From NCBI GenBank assembly GCA_024679955.1, contig JAILCQ010000030.1, positions 50,030 to 114,029 on the forward strand: 64,000 bases of DNA, written 5' to 3'. Origin of the DNA: Bacillota bacterium (GTDB lineage: Bacteria; Bacillota; Dehalobacteriia; UBA4068). The position numbers and the translations under genes were made by a program. Every line of letters starts with the position of its first letter. Positions within the stretch are counted from its first letter, which is position 1. Under the pieces are notes generated by a model. It worked only from the letters and a program-made list of their open reading frames with translations, did no database searches and was not told where the DNA came from. Below are positions 8,976 through 17,413 of this stretch, piece after piece.

Positions 8976-9722
8976 TTATATTTTACCGAAACGGCGCTGC
9001 CGTTTTTGGTAAGCCAAAACAGCCGTCAGCAAATCTCTTTTGCCGAAATCCGGCCATAAAATATCGCTGAAATAAAACTCGCTGTAAGCGGCCTGCCACA
9101 ACAAAAAATTGCTCAACCGCAATTCGCCGGCGGGACGGATCAGCAGATCCGGCTGGGGCTGGCCGGCGGTGAACAAAAAACCGTCCACCGCGGCCTCGTC
9201 GATATCCTGGGGCGACAGATCCCCCCGGGCTACCGCTTCGGCCATCTGCCGCATGGCGAAGGCGATCTCCCGCCTGCCGCCGTAATTCACGGCGATATTG
9301 AGGATCATCCTGTCGTTATGGGCGGTAGCGCTTAAAGCAGCCGCCAATTCCCGCTGCACCGCAGGGGGCAAAGGCGCCGTTTCACCCAGAATATGCAGGC
9401 GGACCTGATTATCGTTCATGGTTTTGATTTCCCGCCGCAAATATTCGGCAAACAGCTTCATTAAAAAATCCACTTCATCCTGGGGACGCTGCCAGTTTTC
9501 CGTAGAAAAAGCGTATACCGTCAAAACCTTCACGCCGATCTCCCGGCAAATCTCCGTGGCCCGGCGCAAGGATTCGGCCCCGGCTTTGTGGCCCATGGTA
9601 CGGGGCAAATTGCGACGGGTGGCCCATCTGCCGTTGCCGTCCATAATGATCGCGATATGCTGCGGCAAACGTTCCGCATCCAGTTGCTGCAAAAGATCGC
9701 CGTACTCTTCGTTTCGGGACAT
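8976..9722 (-). CDS. uppS: Undecaprenyl diphosphate synthase (cis-prenyltransferase)
   Basis: Extends farnesyl diphosphate with cis isoprene units to the C55 carrier used for cell-wall synthesis. Motifs: HIAIIMDGNGRWATRR (catalytic Asp, phosphate binding), GHKAGAESLRRATEICREIG, TVYAFSTENWQRP, and the C-terminal DLLIRPAGELRLSNFLLWQ and YSEFYFSDILWPDF. The start is placed at 9722 (MSRNEEYG) after AGGAGG; the track start at 9740 lacks an RBS. First gene of the lipid/isoprenoid operon, with its own promoter. Confidence 0.95.
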   Translation of the reverse strand: MSRNEEYGDLLQQLDAERLPQHIAIIMDGNGRWATRRNLPRTMGHKAGAESLRRATEICREIGVKVLTVYAFSTENWQRPQDEVDFLMKLFAEYLRREIKTMNDNQVRLHILGETAPLPPAVQRELAAALSATAHNDRMILNIAVNYGGRREIAFAMRQMAEAVARGDLSPQDIDEAAVDGFLFTAGQPQPDLLIRPAGELRLSNFLLWQAAYSEFYFSDILWPDFGKRDLLTAVLAYQKRQRRFGKI

Positions 9723-9824
9723 ATGTCCTCCTGTTGCCATTCGTTTGCTTGTAATCCCGGCAAAGCGGCCGGACAGCCTTCTATCCCATGTCTAAGCCTG
9801 ATCCGGCTATTTGCCTATTTTAGT

Positions 9825-9853
9825 ATTATCGCATATATTTGCCGCGCCGTCAA
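9825..9853 (-). promoter_or_regulatory. Promoter of the uppS-cdsA-dxr-rseP-ispG-proS unit
   Basis: Minus strand TTGACG (9848-9853), 17-bp spacer, GATAAT (9825-9830), downstream of the ferredoxin terminator. This separates the uppS operon from the pyrH-frr-ferredoxin unit. Confidence 0.75.
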
Positions 9854-9963
9854 TTTTTGCGGTAAATTATGCCGGAAAGCGCGGCTTGGAAACGGCGGGC
9901 TACAGCCTGCGGTCATGGGATACCCCTATTGCCGTTTGCCGGCGGCAAAGGATCGGGCCCACA

Positions 9964-10000
9964 GAAAAACCGGCCGCTTTGCGCAGGCAAAGCGGCCGGT
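9964..10000 (-). terminator. Terminator after the ferredoxin gene
   Basis: Perfect 12-bp stem CCGGCCGCTTTG/CAAAGCGGCCGG with a 6-nt loop, followed on the minus strand by TTTTTC. Confidence 0.9.
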
Positions 10001-10023
10001 CGATGTCTTTATGTTCCTGTTAA

Positions 10024-10188
10024 CTATTGTTCGACGATAGCGCCGGCCGGGCAAGCCTCAACACAAGCGCCGCATTCCAAACATTCGTCGCCGATCACAT
10101 AAATATCGCCTTCGCTGATCGCATCGGCGGGGCATTGTTCCGCGCAGGTGCCGCAAGCGAGACATTCTTCAGTGATTACATATGCCAT
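10024..10188 (-). CDS. Small 2[4Fe-4S] bacterial-type ferredoxin
   Basis: A 54-aa protein missing from the ORF track. It begins MAYVITEECLACGTCAEQCP and carries a second cluster motif CLECGACVEACP, so there are two CxxCxxCxxxCP motifs. Start ATG follows AAGGAGGTG. Clostridial-type ferredoxins carry low-potential electrons between oxidoreductases. It lies between frr and uppS, ends in a strong terminator, and could serve ispG in the neighbouring operon (inference). Confidence 0.93.
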   Translation of the reverse strand: MAYVITEECLACGTCAEQCPADAISEGDIYVIGDECLECGACVEACPAGAIVEQ

Positions 10189-10240
10189 TCGAGTACACCT
10201 CCTTATATTAATAACTGCAACTTTAAATACAAGTTTTGTA

Positions 10241-10798
10241 CTAAACCTGCATTATTTCTTTCTCTTTATTGGCAAAAATCTCGTCCAGGCGTTTGATGAA
10301 CTTATCGGTGAGCTTTTGGGCGTCGTCCAGGCCTTTTTTCACTTCGTCCTCAGACACTTCCTTGCCCTTTTCCAGCTTTTTGATGGAATCATTGACGTCG
10401 CGGCGAATATTGCGCACCGCCACCTTGGATTCCTCGGTTTTTTTGCTGCACTGTTTGACCAGATCCCGACGGGTTTCCTCCGTCAGTTGAGGAACGGTCA
10501 AGCGGATCAGCGTGCCGTCGCTGTTGGGGGTCATGCCCAGATCCGATTTCAAAATGGCCTTTTCGATGGCGGCCACGGTGCTCTTATCCCAAGGCTGGAT
10601 CACGATCAACCGCGGTTCGGGACAAGAAATATTGGCCATCTGATTCACCGGCGTGTCGGTTCCGTAGTAGTCCACCGTCAGCTTATCCAATAAAGCCGGG
10701 GTGGCCCGTCCGGCCCGCAAAGATGCAAAATCGCTGACCAGGATGCTCTCCACTTTGCTCATTCTATGCTCGGCGTCGCTAAGAATATCTTTAATCAT
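10241..10798 (-). CDS. frr: Ribosome recycling factor
   Basis: Splits the post-termination ribosome with EF-G. The translation from 10798 starts [18 protein letters not shown] and contains the hallmark [41 protein letters not shown] and the C-terminal three-helix bundle ending [14 protein letters not shown]. The 10798 start (185 aa) is chosen over the track start because GGAGGTG precedes it; it overlaps the pyrH stop by 8 nt, the usual coupled arrangement. Confidence 0.96.
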   Translation of the reverse strand: MIKDILSDAEHRMSKVESILVSDFASLRAGRATPALLDKLTVDYYGTDTPVNQMANISCPEPRLIVIQPWDKSTVAAIEKAILKSDLGMTPNSDGTLIRLTVPQLTEETRRDLVKQCSKKTEESKVAVRNIRRDVNDSIKKLEKGKEVSEDEVKKGLDDAQKLTDKFIKRLDEIFANKEKEIMQV

Positions 10799-11516
10799 GG
10801 CTTTCACCTCCAAGATAAGTTCCGATATGTTCACCCGCTACCGCGCGGACAATATTGCCGGGTTCGTTGATATCGAATACCAACAGCGGGATATGATTGT
10901 CCCTGCACAGGGAAGCCGCCGTCGAATCCATCACGTTCAATTCCTTACTGAGCACATCCAGATAGGACAAAGAGTCAAAGCGGTGTGCGTTGGGATTGGT
11001 TTTGGGATCGCTGTCGTACACCCCGTCCACCTTTTTGGCCATCAGGATCACTTCGGCGCCGATTTCCGCCGCCCGCAAAGCGGCTGTGGTATCGGTGGAA
11101 AAATAGGGGTTGCCGGTTCCGGCGGCAAAAATCACCACCCGGCCTTTTTCCAAATGCCGTATGGCCCGCAAACGGATATAGGGTTCGGCGATTTGCCGCA
11201 TTTCGATGGCGGACATCACCCGGGAATCCACGCCGTTTTGTTCCAGCGCGTCCCGCAAGGCCAAGGCGTTGATGGTGGTGGCCAGCATCCCCATATAATC
11301 GGAGGTGGCCCGATCCATTCCCCTGGCGCTGCCGGCTATGCCCCGCCAAATATTGCCGCCGCCGACCACGATCGCTACCTGCACGCCGCAGGCCGCCACG
11401 CTGCCCACCTGATGGGCGATGGCTTCCAACGTTTTGCTTTCCAGGCCGAAGCTGTTCTCTCCCGCCAAGCTTTCGCCGCTGATCTTCAGGATGATTCGAT
11501 GATATTTTGGCTGCAT
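10791..11516 (-). CDS. pyrH: UMP kinase (amino-acid kinase family)
   Basis: Phosphorylates UMP to UDP. Motifs [37 protein letters not shown] and [19 protein letters not shown] define the bacterial PyrH hexamer. The track extends 79 residues upstream to 11753, but MQPKYHRI at 11516 has GGAG seven nt ahead and gives the normal 241-aa length; the extension is only an open leader frame. Overlaps frr. Driven by promoter 11724-11753. Confidence 0.95.
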   Translation of the reverse strand: MQPKYHRIILKISGESLAGENSFGLESKTLEAIAHQVGSVAACGVQVAIVVGGGNIWRGIAGSARGMDRATSDYMGMLATTINALALRDALEQNGVDSRVMSAIEMRQIAEPYIRLRAIRHLEKGRVVIFAAGTGNPYFSTDTTAALRAAEIGAEVILMAKKVDGVYDSDPKTNPNAHRFDSLSYLDVLSKELNVMDSTAASLCRDNHIPLLVFDINEPGNIVRAVAGEHIGTYLGGESHD

Positions 11517-11723
11517 AGGCAATCTCCGTTTCCCATTTGCGTTTTCTCTGTCAAAACGCCGTCTCCGGGGGTTGACCGCCGGATATGCGTCCATGCCCAA
11601 GCCCCCCTGCCGGCCGGGCCGCATGGGTCCGATTTTTCCGCCGGCTTTGCTTAAATCCGGCATACGCTGGCGGTTTATCAGCGGGAAAACCGCAAAACCT
11701 GCGGCTGTTCCAACATCCAATAC
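11517..11723 (-). promoter_or_regulatory. Long untranslated leader of pyrH, no gene seen
   Basis: About 200 nt between the pyrH promoter and the pyrH ATG. The pyrH frame stays open through it by chance, but no RBS or recognisable protein is visible. Whether it has a regulatory role cannot be told from sequence. Confidence 0.45.
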
Positions 11724-11753
11724 AGTATAGCATATCACCGCCGGTTTTTTCAA
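11724..11753 (-). promoter_or_regulatory. Promoter of pyrH-frr-ferredoxin
   Basis: Minus strand TTGAAA (11748-11753), 18-bp spacer, TATACT (11724-11729). Located downstream of the tsf terminator. Confidence 0.7.
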
Positions 11754-11856
11754 CTGCTATATTTATTTTTAACCAAATATTTCGAAAAAGCCGGCAGAAA
11801 ACCCCGCCGTCCGCCGCCCTTACGCTGCGCCGGAAATCCTTTTCCCATCGGCCGGA

Positions 11857-11889
11857 TAAAAAAGAGCCCGGGGGAAATCCCGGACTCTC
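11857..11889 (-). terminator. Terminator after rpsB-tsf
   Basis: Minus strand GAGTCCGGG / CCCGGGCTC stem followed by TTTTTTA, just downstream of the tsf stop. Confidence 0.88.
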
Positions 11890-11935
11890 GCTGATCTGTC
11901 GTTATTTAGGCCTTTGCCGGCCGAAACGCCGCAAC

Positions 11936-12586
11936 TTATTTACCGGCGTTGATTTTGGCCACTTCGGCCGCCAAATCGTCCTGGCGTTTTTCAATGCCTT
12001 CGCCTACCGCAAAGCGGGCGAAACGGCGGATGGAAATGTTCTCGCCCATTTTGGCGATTTTTTCCGTCAGGTATTGGCTGACGCTTTGGTCATTGTTTTT
12101 GATATAGACCTGTTCCATCAGGCAAACTTCTTTATAGAATTTTTCAATACGTCCGTTGACGATTTTATCCAATATTTTTTCCGGTTTGCCGTCGTTGATG
12201 GCCTGGGCCCGGGCAATGGATTTTTCTCTTTCCAATACGTCGGTGGGCACGTCTTCCCGTCTGACATATTCCGGATTGGCAGCGGCGATTTGCATAGCGA
12301 TGTCGCGGCAGAATTCTTTATACTCGTCGGTTTTGGCTACGAAATCGGTTTCGCAGTTGACTTCCACCAAAACGCCGATGCGTCCGCCGCCGTGGATATA
12401 GGATTCCACGATGCCTTCGGCGGCGATCCTGCCCGCCTTTTTGGCGGCGGCGGCCAAGCCTTTTTCCCGCAGCAAATCAATGGCTTTTTCCATATTGCCG
12501 TCGGCATCGGTTAAAGCCCGTTTGCAATCCATCATTCCGGCGCCGGTTCTTTCCCGCAAATCTCTGACCATTTCCGCACTAATCAT
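11936..12586 (-). CDS. tsf: Elongation factor Ts
   Basis: Nucleotide exchange factor for EF-Tu. N-terminal UBA-like domain [19 protein letters not shown], then the core [19 protein letters not shown]. At 216 aa it is the short form known from many Clostridia. Follows rpsB in the conserved two-gene operon and is closed by a terminator. Confidence 0.96.
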   Translation of the reverse strand: MISAEMVRDLRERTGAGMMDCKRALTDADGNMEKAIDLLREKGLAAAAKKAGRIAAEGIVESYIHGGGRIGVLVEVNCETDFVAKTDEYKEFCRDIAMQIAAANPEYVRREDVPTDVLEREKSIARAQAINDGKPEKILDKIVNGRIEKFYKEVCLMEQVYIKNNDQSVSQYLTEKIAKMGENISIRRFARFAVGEGIEKRQDDLAAEVAKINAGK

Positions 12587-12617
12587 GATTATATCCTCCT
12601 ATCGTATCGTATGCCGT

Positions 12618-13388
12618 TTATGCCTCGGCGGCTTCGTCCATATCCGCTTTGGCGGCTTCTTCTTCGCTCATTTCGCCGTTGGCGGCTTCCGCTTCGGCGG
12701 CGTCCATACCCTGGCGGCCTTCGATGATTGCGTCGGCCATTTTCGACGCCAGCAGCTTGACCGCACGGATGGCGTCGTCATTGCCGGGGATCACATAATC
12801 GATCTCATCGGGGTCACAGTTGGTATCGACGATACCGACGATGGGGATATGCAGCAAACGCGCTTCCGCCACGGCAATCCTTTCTTTGCGGGGATCCACC
12901 ACAAACAAAGCGCCGGGCAATTGACGCATATCTTTGATGCCGCCCAGGAAACGATCCAATTTGACCTTTTGCGCTTTCAGCGTGGCCACTTCTTTTTTCG
13001 GCAAAGCTTCAAAAGTTCCGTCTGTTTCCATTTTTTCCAAAGAACGCAGATAGTCGATACGGCTTTGGATGGTTTTGAAATTGGTGAGCATGCCGCCCAG
13101 CCAACGTTCGTTTACATAGAACTGGCCGCAGCGTTCGGCTTCTTCCTTGATGGAATCCTGGGCCTGTTTTTTCGTTCCCACGAACAAAACGCTTTTGCCT
13201 TCGGCGGCGACGCTTTTGATGAAATTGTAAGCTTCGTCCACTTTGTGCACGGTCTTTTGCAAATCGATGATATAGATGCCGTTGCGTTCGGTAAAGATAT
13301 ATTTACCCATCTTCGGGTTCCAACGGCGGGTTTGATGCCCGAAATGCACGCCCGCTTCCAACAGTTGCTTCATAGAAATTACTGCCAT
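12618..13388 (-). CDS. rpsB: 30S ribosomal protein S2
   Basis: Starts [26 protein letters not shown] and has [39 protein letters not shown] and [14 protein letters not shown], all typical of S2. The C-terminal tail rich in Ala and Glu (about residues 228-256) extends past the usual core. AGGAGG precedes the start. Promoter and a long leader lie upstream. Confidence 0.97.
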   Translation of the reverse strand: MAVISMKQLLEAGVHFGHQTRRWNPKMGKYIFTERNGIYIIDLQKTVHKVDEAYNFIKSVAAEGKSVLFVGTKKQAQDSIKEEAERCGQFYVNERWLGGMLTNFKTIQSRIDYLRSLEKMETDGTFEALPKKEVATLKAQKVKLDRFLGGIKDMRQLPGALFVVDPRKERIAVAEARLLHIPIVGIVDTNCDPDEIDYVIPGNDDAIRAVKLLASKMADAIIEGRQGMDAAEAEAANGEMSEEEAAKADMDEAAEA

Positions 13389-13526
13389 TTTTTGTATACC
13401 TCCTGATTTTTTGGTTATACCCGCCAGCCTGTCCGCGGCAAGCCGCGCCGCCCACCTTTCGGCACCAATGACGGATCAAGCAGGCTGTGTGTATTCACGC
13501 GCCGGTATTACCGGCACAATAGACCA
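13389..13526 (-). promoter_or_regulatory. rpsB leader with a long-range stem, possible S2 autoregulatory element
   Basis: Roughly 135-nt leader between promoter and rpsB. CAGCCTG and CAGGCTG can pair across about 50 nt that hold a GC-rich inner hairpin (GGCGCGGCTTGCCGCGG). Ribosomal protein leaders often bind their own product; whether this matches a known S2 leader was not tested. Confidence 0.4.
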
Positions 13527-13532
13527 ATAAAC

Positions 13533-13561
13533 ATCATATCGCAAAGCAAAGGAGAATGCAA
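13533..13561 (-). promoter_or_regulatory. rpsB-tsf promoter
   Basis: Minus strand TTGCAT (13556-13561), 17-bp spacer, TATGAT (13533-13538). Confidence 0.72.
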
Positions 13562-13641
13562 GCACTTTCGCAGAAAAATTCGTCCGTTTTCATTTTTCCG
13601 GCGAATACGCCGGTGCGCATACGCCGTACCCTAAAAGCGTT

Positions 13642-15099
13642 TTACAGAATAAAGCGGCTCATATCCTCGTCGCAGGCGATACCCGACAGCTTGCCTTCCA
13701 CATAGGCCCGGTCGATCTCCACCTGTCCCGTTGCCGCCTCCGGCGCGTCGTACAGCAAATCCTCCAAAACCTTTTCCATCACCGTATGCAGGCGGCGGGC
13801 GCCGATATTTTCCGTATTGCAATTCACCTTATGGGCGATTTCCGCCAGGGCGTCCACGCCGTCTTCGGTGAAGCAAACCTCCACCCCGTCCACCTTCAGC
13901 AGCTCGGTATATTGCTGGATCAGCGAATGCCGGGGCTCCAGCAGGATACGCCGCAGATCCTGGCAGGTCAAGTTATCCAACTCCACCCGCAAGGGGAAGC
14001 GTCCCTGCAGCTCCGGGATCAGATCCGCCGGTTTGGTCAGATGGAAAGCGCCGGCGGCGATAAACAGCACATAATCGCTTTTCACCGGGCCGTATTTGGT
14101 CATCACCGTACAGCCTTCCACGATGGGCAAAATATCCCTTTGCACGCCGCCCCGGGAAACATCCGGGCCCTGGCCCCCTTCTCCGCCGGCGATCTTATCG
14201 ATCTCGTCCAGGAAAACGATGCCCCCCTGTTCCGCTCTTTCGATGGCTTCCTGGGTGACTTCATCGTTGTCGATCAGTTTTTCCGCTTCTTCCTGGGTGA
14301 TGATGCGCCGGGCCTCGGCAATGCTGACTTTGCGCTTTTTGGTTTTTTTCGGCATGATGCTGCCTAAAATCCCCTGCATGTCGATGCCCATTTCTTCCAT
14401 GCCCATGGCCATCTTCGGCGGTTCCTCTTCCACTTCGATCTCCACCGTTTCTTTATCCAGCGCCCCTTTGGCAAGCTGATCCCGCAGCCATACCCGCCGC
14501 CGGCGGATCTCGTCCCGTTTGGCCTTGGCGGCCTCGTCATTGGCGGCGTCCTCCGGCGAAGCGGCGCCCCTGTCCCCGAAAACCGAGGCGAAAGCCGCGC
14601 CGCCCCGGCGGTTGGGCAAAGGCTGCAGCATATCCAAAATGCGCAGCTCCGCCGCCTGTCTGGCGGCGTTTTCCACCTGAGCCACTTTTTGCGCCTTCAC
14701 CATGCGTATGGACGTTTCCACCAGATCGCGGATGATCGATTCCACGTCCCGGCCCACATAGCCCACTTCCGTAAATTTGGTGGCCTCCACCTTGATAAAA
14801 GGGGCGTTCACCAATTTTGCCAGCCGCCGGGCGATTTCGGTTTTGCCCACGCCGGTGGGGCCGATCATGATAATGTTTTTGGGCAGGATGTCTTCCTGCA
14901 AATGCAGGTCCAGGCAACGGCGGCGATAGCGGTTGCGCACCACCACCGCCACGCAGCGCTTGGCTTCCTGTTGGCCCACGATATATTTATCCAATTCGGC
15001 GACGATTTGCCGGGGCGTCAGTTCTCCCTGCTCCGGGATTTGTTTGTTACCGTTTTCATCCATAGGTTTCATTGTGAAATTGATATTCGTATCTTCCAT
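13642..15099 (-). CDS. hslU: ATP-dependent protease ATPase subunit HslU
   Basis: AAA+ unfoldase that feeds the HslV peptidase. [21 protein letters not shown] at the N-terminus, Walker [20 protein letters not shown], pore/sensor segment [18 protein letters not shown], an I domain (about residues 130-270), Walker [18 protein letters not shown] and the C-terminal DEDMSRFIL that inserts into HslV. Length 485 aa is typical. It is separated from hslV by an inserted lipoprotein gene, which is unusual. Confidence 0.96.
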   Translation of the reverse strand: MEDTNINFTMKPMDENGNKQIPEQGELTPRQIVAELDKYIVGQQEAKRCVAVVVRNRYRRRCLDLHLQEDILPKNIIMIGPTGVGKTEIARRLAKLVNAPFIKVEATKFTEVGYVGRDVESIIRDLVETSIRMVKAQKVAQVENAARQAAELRILDMLQPLPNRRGGAAFASVFGDRGAASPEDAANDEAAKAKRDEIRRRRVWLRDQLAKGALDKETVEIEVEEEPPKMAMGMEEMGIDMQGILGSIMPKKTKKRKVSIAEARRIITQEEAEKLIDNDEVTQEAIERAEQGGIVFLDEIDKIAGGEGGQGPDVSRGGVQRDILPIVEGCTVMTKYGPVKSDYVLFIAAGAFHLTKPADLIPELQGRFPLRVELDNLTCQDLRRILLEPRHSLIQQYTELLKVDGVEVCFTEDGVDALAEIAHKVNCNTENIGARRLHTVMEKVLEDLLYDAPEAATGQVEIDRAYVEGKLSGIACDEDMSRFIL

Positions 15100-15138
15100 C
15101 GGCTCCTCCTTTCGGCTCGCCGGCCGCAGCCTGCTCCG

Positions 15139-15876
15139 TTATAACGACGATAAATCTGCCAAAGCCGCTCCTTGGCCCTGCTGATAGCAATAAATATACG
15201 TCCAGGCGTCCGCGCCTTCCGTTTCCACCTGTGCGTAATAATAGATCTCCGGCGAAGAACCGTCCCGAAACAGACAGGCGGCCGGTACTGCGGAGACGGC
15301 TTGCTGGCCCGGGGATAAAGCTTCCGCCGTAGCCGCCAGCAGGCTGTCGGGGCTGAGCTGCAGCATTTCCATGGCCTCCTCCACCGTGACCTGGGCGTCC
15401 CGGCCCAAATCATACACATAAGAATATACACAGCCGTCCGTACCGTAGCTGGGATAGATATTGTACCAGGTCAGGGCCTGGGCGTAACCGGTGACCGGAC
15501 GCAGCGCGGTTTTCATCTCCAGCCAGCTTTCCCCGTCCTGCTGCGCCGTAAAATCGTTGTACACGGTTTGCAGCTCCTGCTCTATTCGTCCGTTGATATC
15601 CGCGATGGCCAGGCTTTTCCCTTCGATATCGAAGCGGGGGATCTGCGCCACCGTATCCCCCTGGCTTTCATCCACCGCCAGGCTGACGATATATTCCGGC
15701 AACAAATCGGTGGCCGAAGCCGGCGGCGGCGTGATATCAGAGCCGGATACGAAACCGTCTTCCGCCGGAGGGGCGGAGCAGGCGCACAGGCCAAAGCCCA
15801 ACAAAGCGGCCAGCAGCAAAACGCCGGCGGCGCTATGCTTTTTCTCTTTTATATTTTTTTTCATCGCTGGCATCAT
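15139..15876 (-). CDS. Putative secreted lipoprotein of unknown function between hslV and hslU
   Basis: A 245-aa protein with a positively charged start ([10 protein letters not shown]), a hydrophobic stretch and a lipobox-like LCAC, so it is probably a lipid-anchored extracytoplasmic protein. The rest ([48 protein letters not shown]) resembles DUF3298/DUF4163-like or similar envelope proteins only loosely; no function is claimed. Its ATG overlaps the hslV stop (ATGA), so it is co-translated with hslV and splits the usual hslVU pair. Confidence 0.75.
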   Translation of the reverse strand: MMPAMKKNIKEKKHSAAGVLLLAALLGFGLCACSAPPAEDGFVSGSDITPPPASATDLLPEYIVSLAVDESQGDTVAQIPRFDIEGKSLAIADINGRIEQELQTVYNDFTAQQDGESWLEMKTALRPVTGYAQALTWYNIYPSYGTDGCVYSYVYDLGRDAQVTVEEAMEMLQLSPDSLLAATAEALSPGQQAVSAVPAACLFRDGSSPEIYYYAQVETEGADAWTYIYCYQQGQGAALADLSSL

Positions 15877-16421
15877 GATTCGCTCAACTCCAAAACGGTG
15901 ATGTGATGGTTGGTATATACGCAGATATCCGCCGCGATATGCAGGGATTTTTCCGCCACTTCCCGGGCGCTCAGGTTGCTATCGCCTTGCACGAAAGCCC
16001 TGGCCGCCGCCAAAGCGTAATTGCCGCCGGAACCGATGGCGGCGATATCGTCGTCCGGTTCCACCACCTCGCCGTTGCCGGAAATGATCAGCAGTTTTTC
16101 CCGGGAAGCCACGATCAGCAAAGCCTCCAGATGGCGCAAATACTTATCGGTACGCCATTCCTTGGCCAAAGCCACCGCCGCCTTTTCCAGATTGCCCTGG
16201 CATTCTTCCAGCCGTCCTTCAAATTTTTCAAACAAAGTGAAGGCGTCGGCCACGCTGCCGGCAAAACCGGCCAGGATCTTCCCATGATGCAGGGTCCTCA
16301 CTTTTTTAGCGCCGTGTTTCATCACCGTGGATTGTCCCATGGTCACCTGGCCGTCCCCGGCGATAGCGGTGCGGCCGTCTTTGCGAATGCCGATTATGGT
16401 GGTGCCGTGCAATTCCGTCAT
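15873..16421 (-). CDS. hslV: HslV peptidase subunit of the HslVU protease
   Basis: N-terminal threonine peptidase. The translation begins [29 protein letters not shown]; the catalytic Thr is the first of the TT pair, implying removal of a six-residue propeptide (MTELHG), slightly longer than usual. [25 protein letters not shown] and [15 protein letters not shown] are standard HslV segments. Follows xerC as in the classic xerC-hslV-hslU order. Confidence 0.95.
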   Translation of the reverse strand: MTELHGTTIIGIRKDGRTAIAGDGQVTMGQSTVMKHGAKKVRTLHHGKILAGFAGSVADAFTLFEKFEGRLEECQGNLEKAAVALAKEWRTDKYLRHLEALLIVASREKLLIISGNGEVVEPDDDIAAIGSGGNYALAAARAFVQGDSNLSAREVAEKSLHIAADICVYTNHHITVLELSES

Positions 16422-16476
16422 CCTCTTACCTCCTTGCCTATACTTCTATTCTTCCACGATTCTATGCTTTCCCGGA

Positions 16477-17382
16477 TCAGGCCCGGGGATGGGTTTTGTC
16501 GTAAACCTGCTTCAGTTGCGCGCTGGTGACATGGGTATAGATCTGGGTGGTGCTTATGCTTTGATGGCCCAGCAATTCCTGGATCACCCGCAAATCCGCG
16601 CCGTTTTCCAGCAGATGGGTAGCGAAAGTATGCCGCAGGGCATGGGGGGATATTTTTTTGGCGATGGCCGCCTGCTGTACATATTTATCGACGATTTTCC
16701 GCACCCAGCGGTCGCTGAGCCGCCCGCCCCGCAGATTCAAAAACAGGGGGTCTGCCGGCGCGGCGGAAAAGCCCTTTTTCTCCCTGGCCCGGCAATACCG
16801 GTCCACCGCATAAGCGGCCTCCCCCCCCAGAGGGGCCAATCTTTCCTTTTGGCCTTTGCCCATCACCCGGATGAAACCGATACCGGGGTCGATATCGCCG
16901 CAATTCAAAGAGACCAATTCGCTGACCCGCAAGCCGGAAGCATACAGCATCTCCAAAATCGCTTTGTCCCGCAAACCGGCCAGCGTATCGTCGGGGGCGC
17001 TGAGCAAGGCCTCCACCTCTTCATAATACAAAAACCGGGGCAAACGCTTATCCTGCTTGGGATAGGCGGAACGGCGGGTGGGATTGGCCGCGGCCAAGGA
17101 CTGGCGGCACAAATAGCGGAAAAAGCTGCTGATCGCCGCCAGATCCCGGCTGACGCCGGCCCGGTGCAGCCCCCGCTCCTTCAGATCCAGCAAATAACCC
17201 CGCAGGGTCACATGATCCACCAAAGCGGCGTCGGCCTGGGCAGCATCCTCTTTCCCCTGCTCCGCCGCCACATATTCCGCAAAACGGCGCAGGCTGTAGC
17301 CATAGGCTTTGACGGTCAGCGGCGAAGCGTTCCTTTCGCATTCCAGATAGGTTAAAAATTCTTCAATAAGCGTATGCATCAT
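16477..17382 (-). CDS. xerC: Tyrosine recombinase XerC/XerD type
   Basis: Site-specific recombinase that resolves chromosome dimers at dif. N-terminal SAM-like domain (LIEEFLTYLECERNASPLTVKAY) and catalytic domain with LYASGLRVSELVSL (Arg), HALRHTFATHLL (HxxR), LLGHQSISTTQIYTHV (His and nucleophile Tyr). 301 aa. Position before hslV supports the xerC name; a different Xer paralogue elsewhere cannot be excluded. Confidence 0.92.
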   Translation of the reverse strand: MMHTLIEEFLTYLECERNASPLTVKAYGYSLRRFAEYVAAEQGKEDAAQADAALVDHVTLRGYLLDLKERGLHRAGVSRDLAAISSFFRYLCRQSLAAANPTRRSAYPKQDKRLPRFLYYEEVEALLSAPDDTLAGLRDKAILEMLYASGLRVSELVSLNCGDIDPGIGFIRVMGKGQKERLAPLGGEAAYAVDRYCRAREKKGFSAAPADPLFLNLRGGRLSDRWVRKIVDKYVQQAAIAKKISPHALRHTFATHLLENGADLRVIQELLGHQSISTTQIYTHVTSAQLKQVYDKTHPRA

Positions 17383-17413
17383 AAGTTTTCCCCATCCCTG
17401 TTCCCCGCAAACA

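Noticed and set aside
13600-13641. Terminator after hslU
   Set aside because: The CCGGCG/CGCCGG hairpin is followed by AAAAA on the minus strand.
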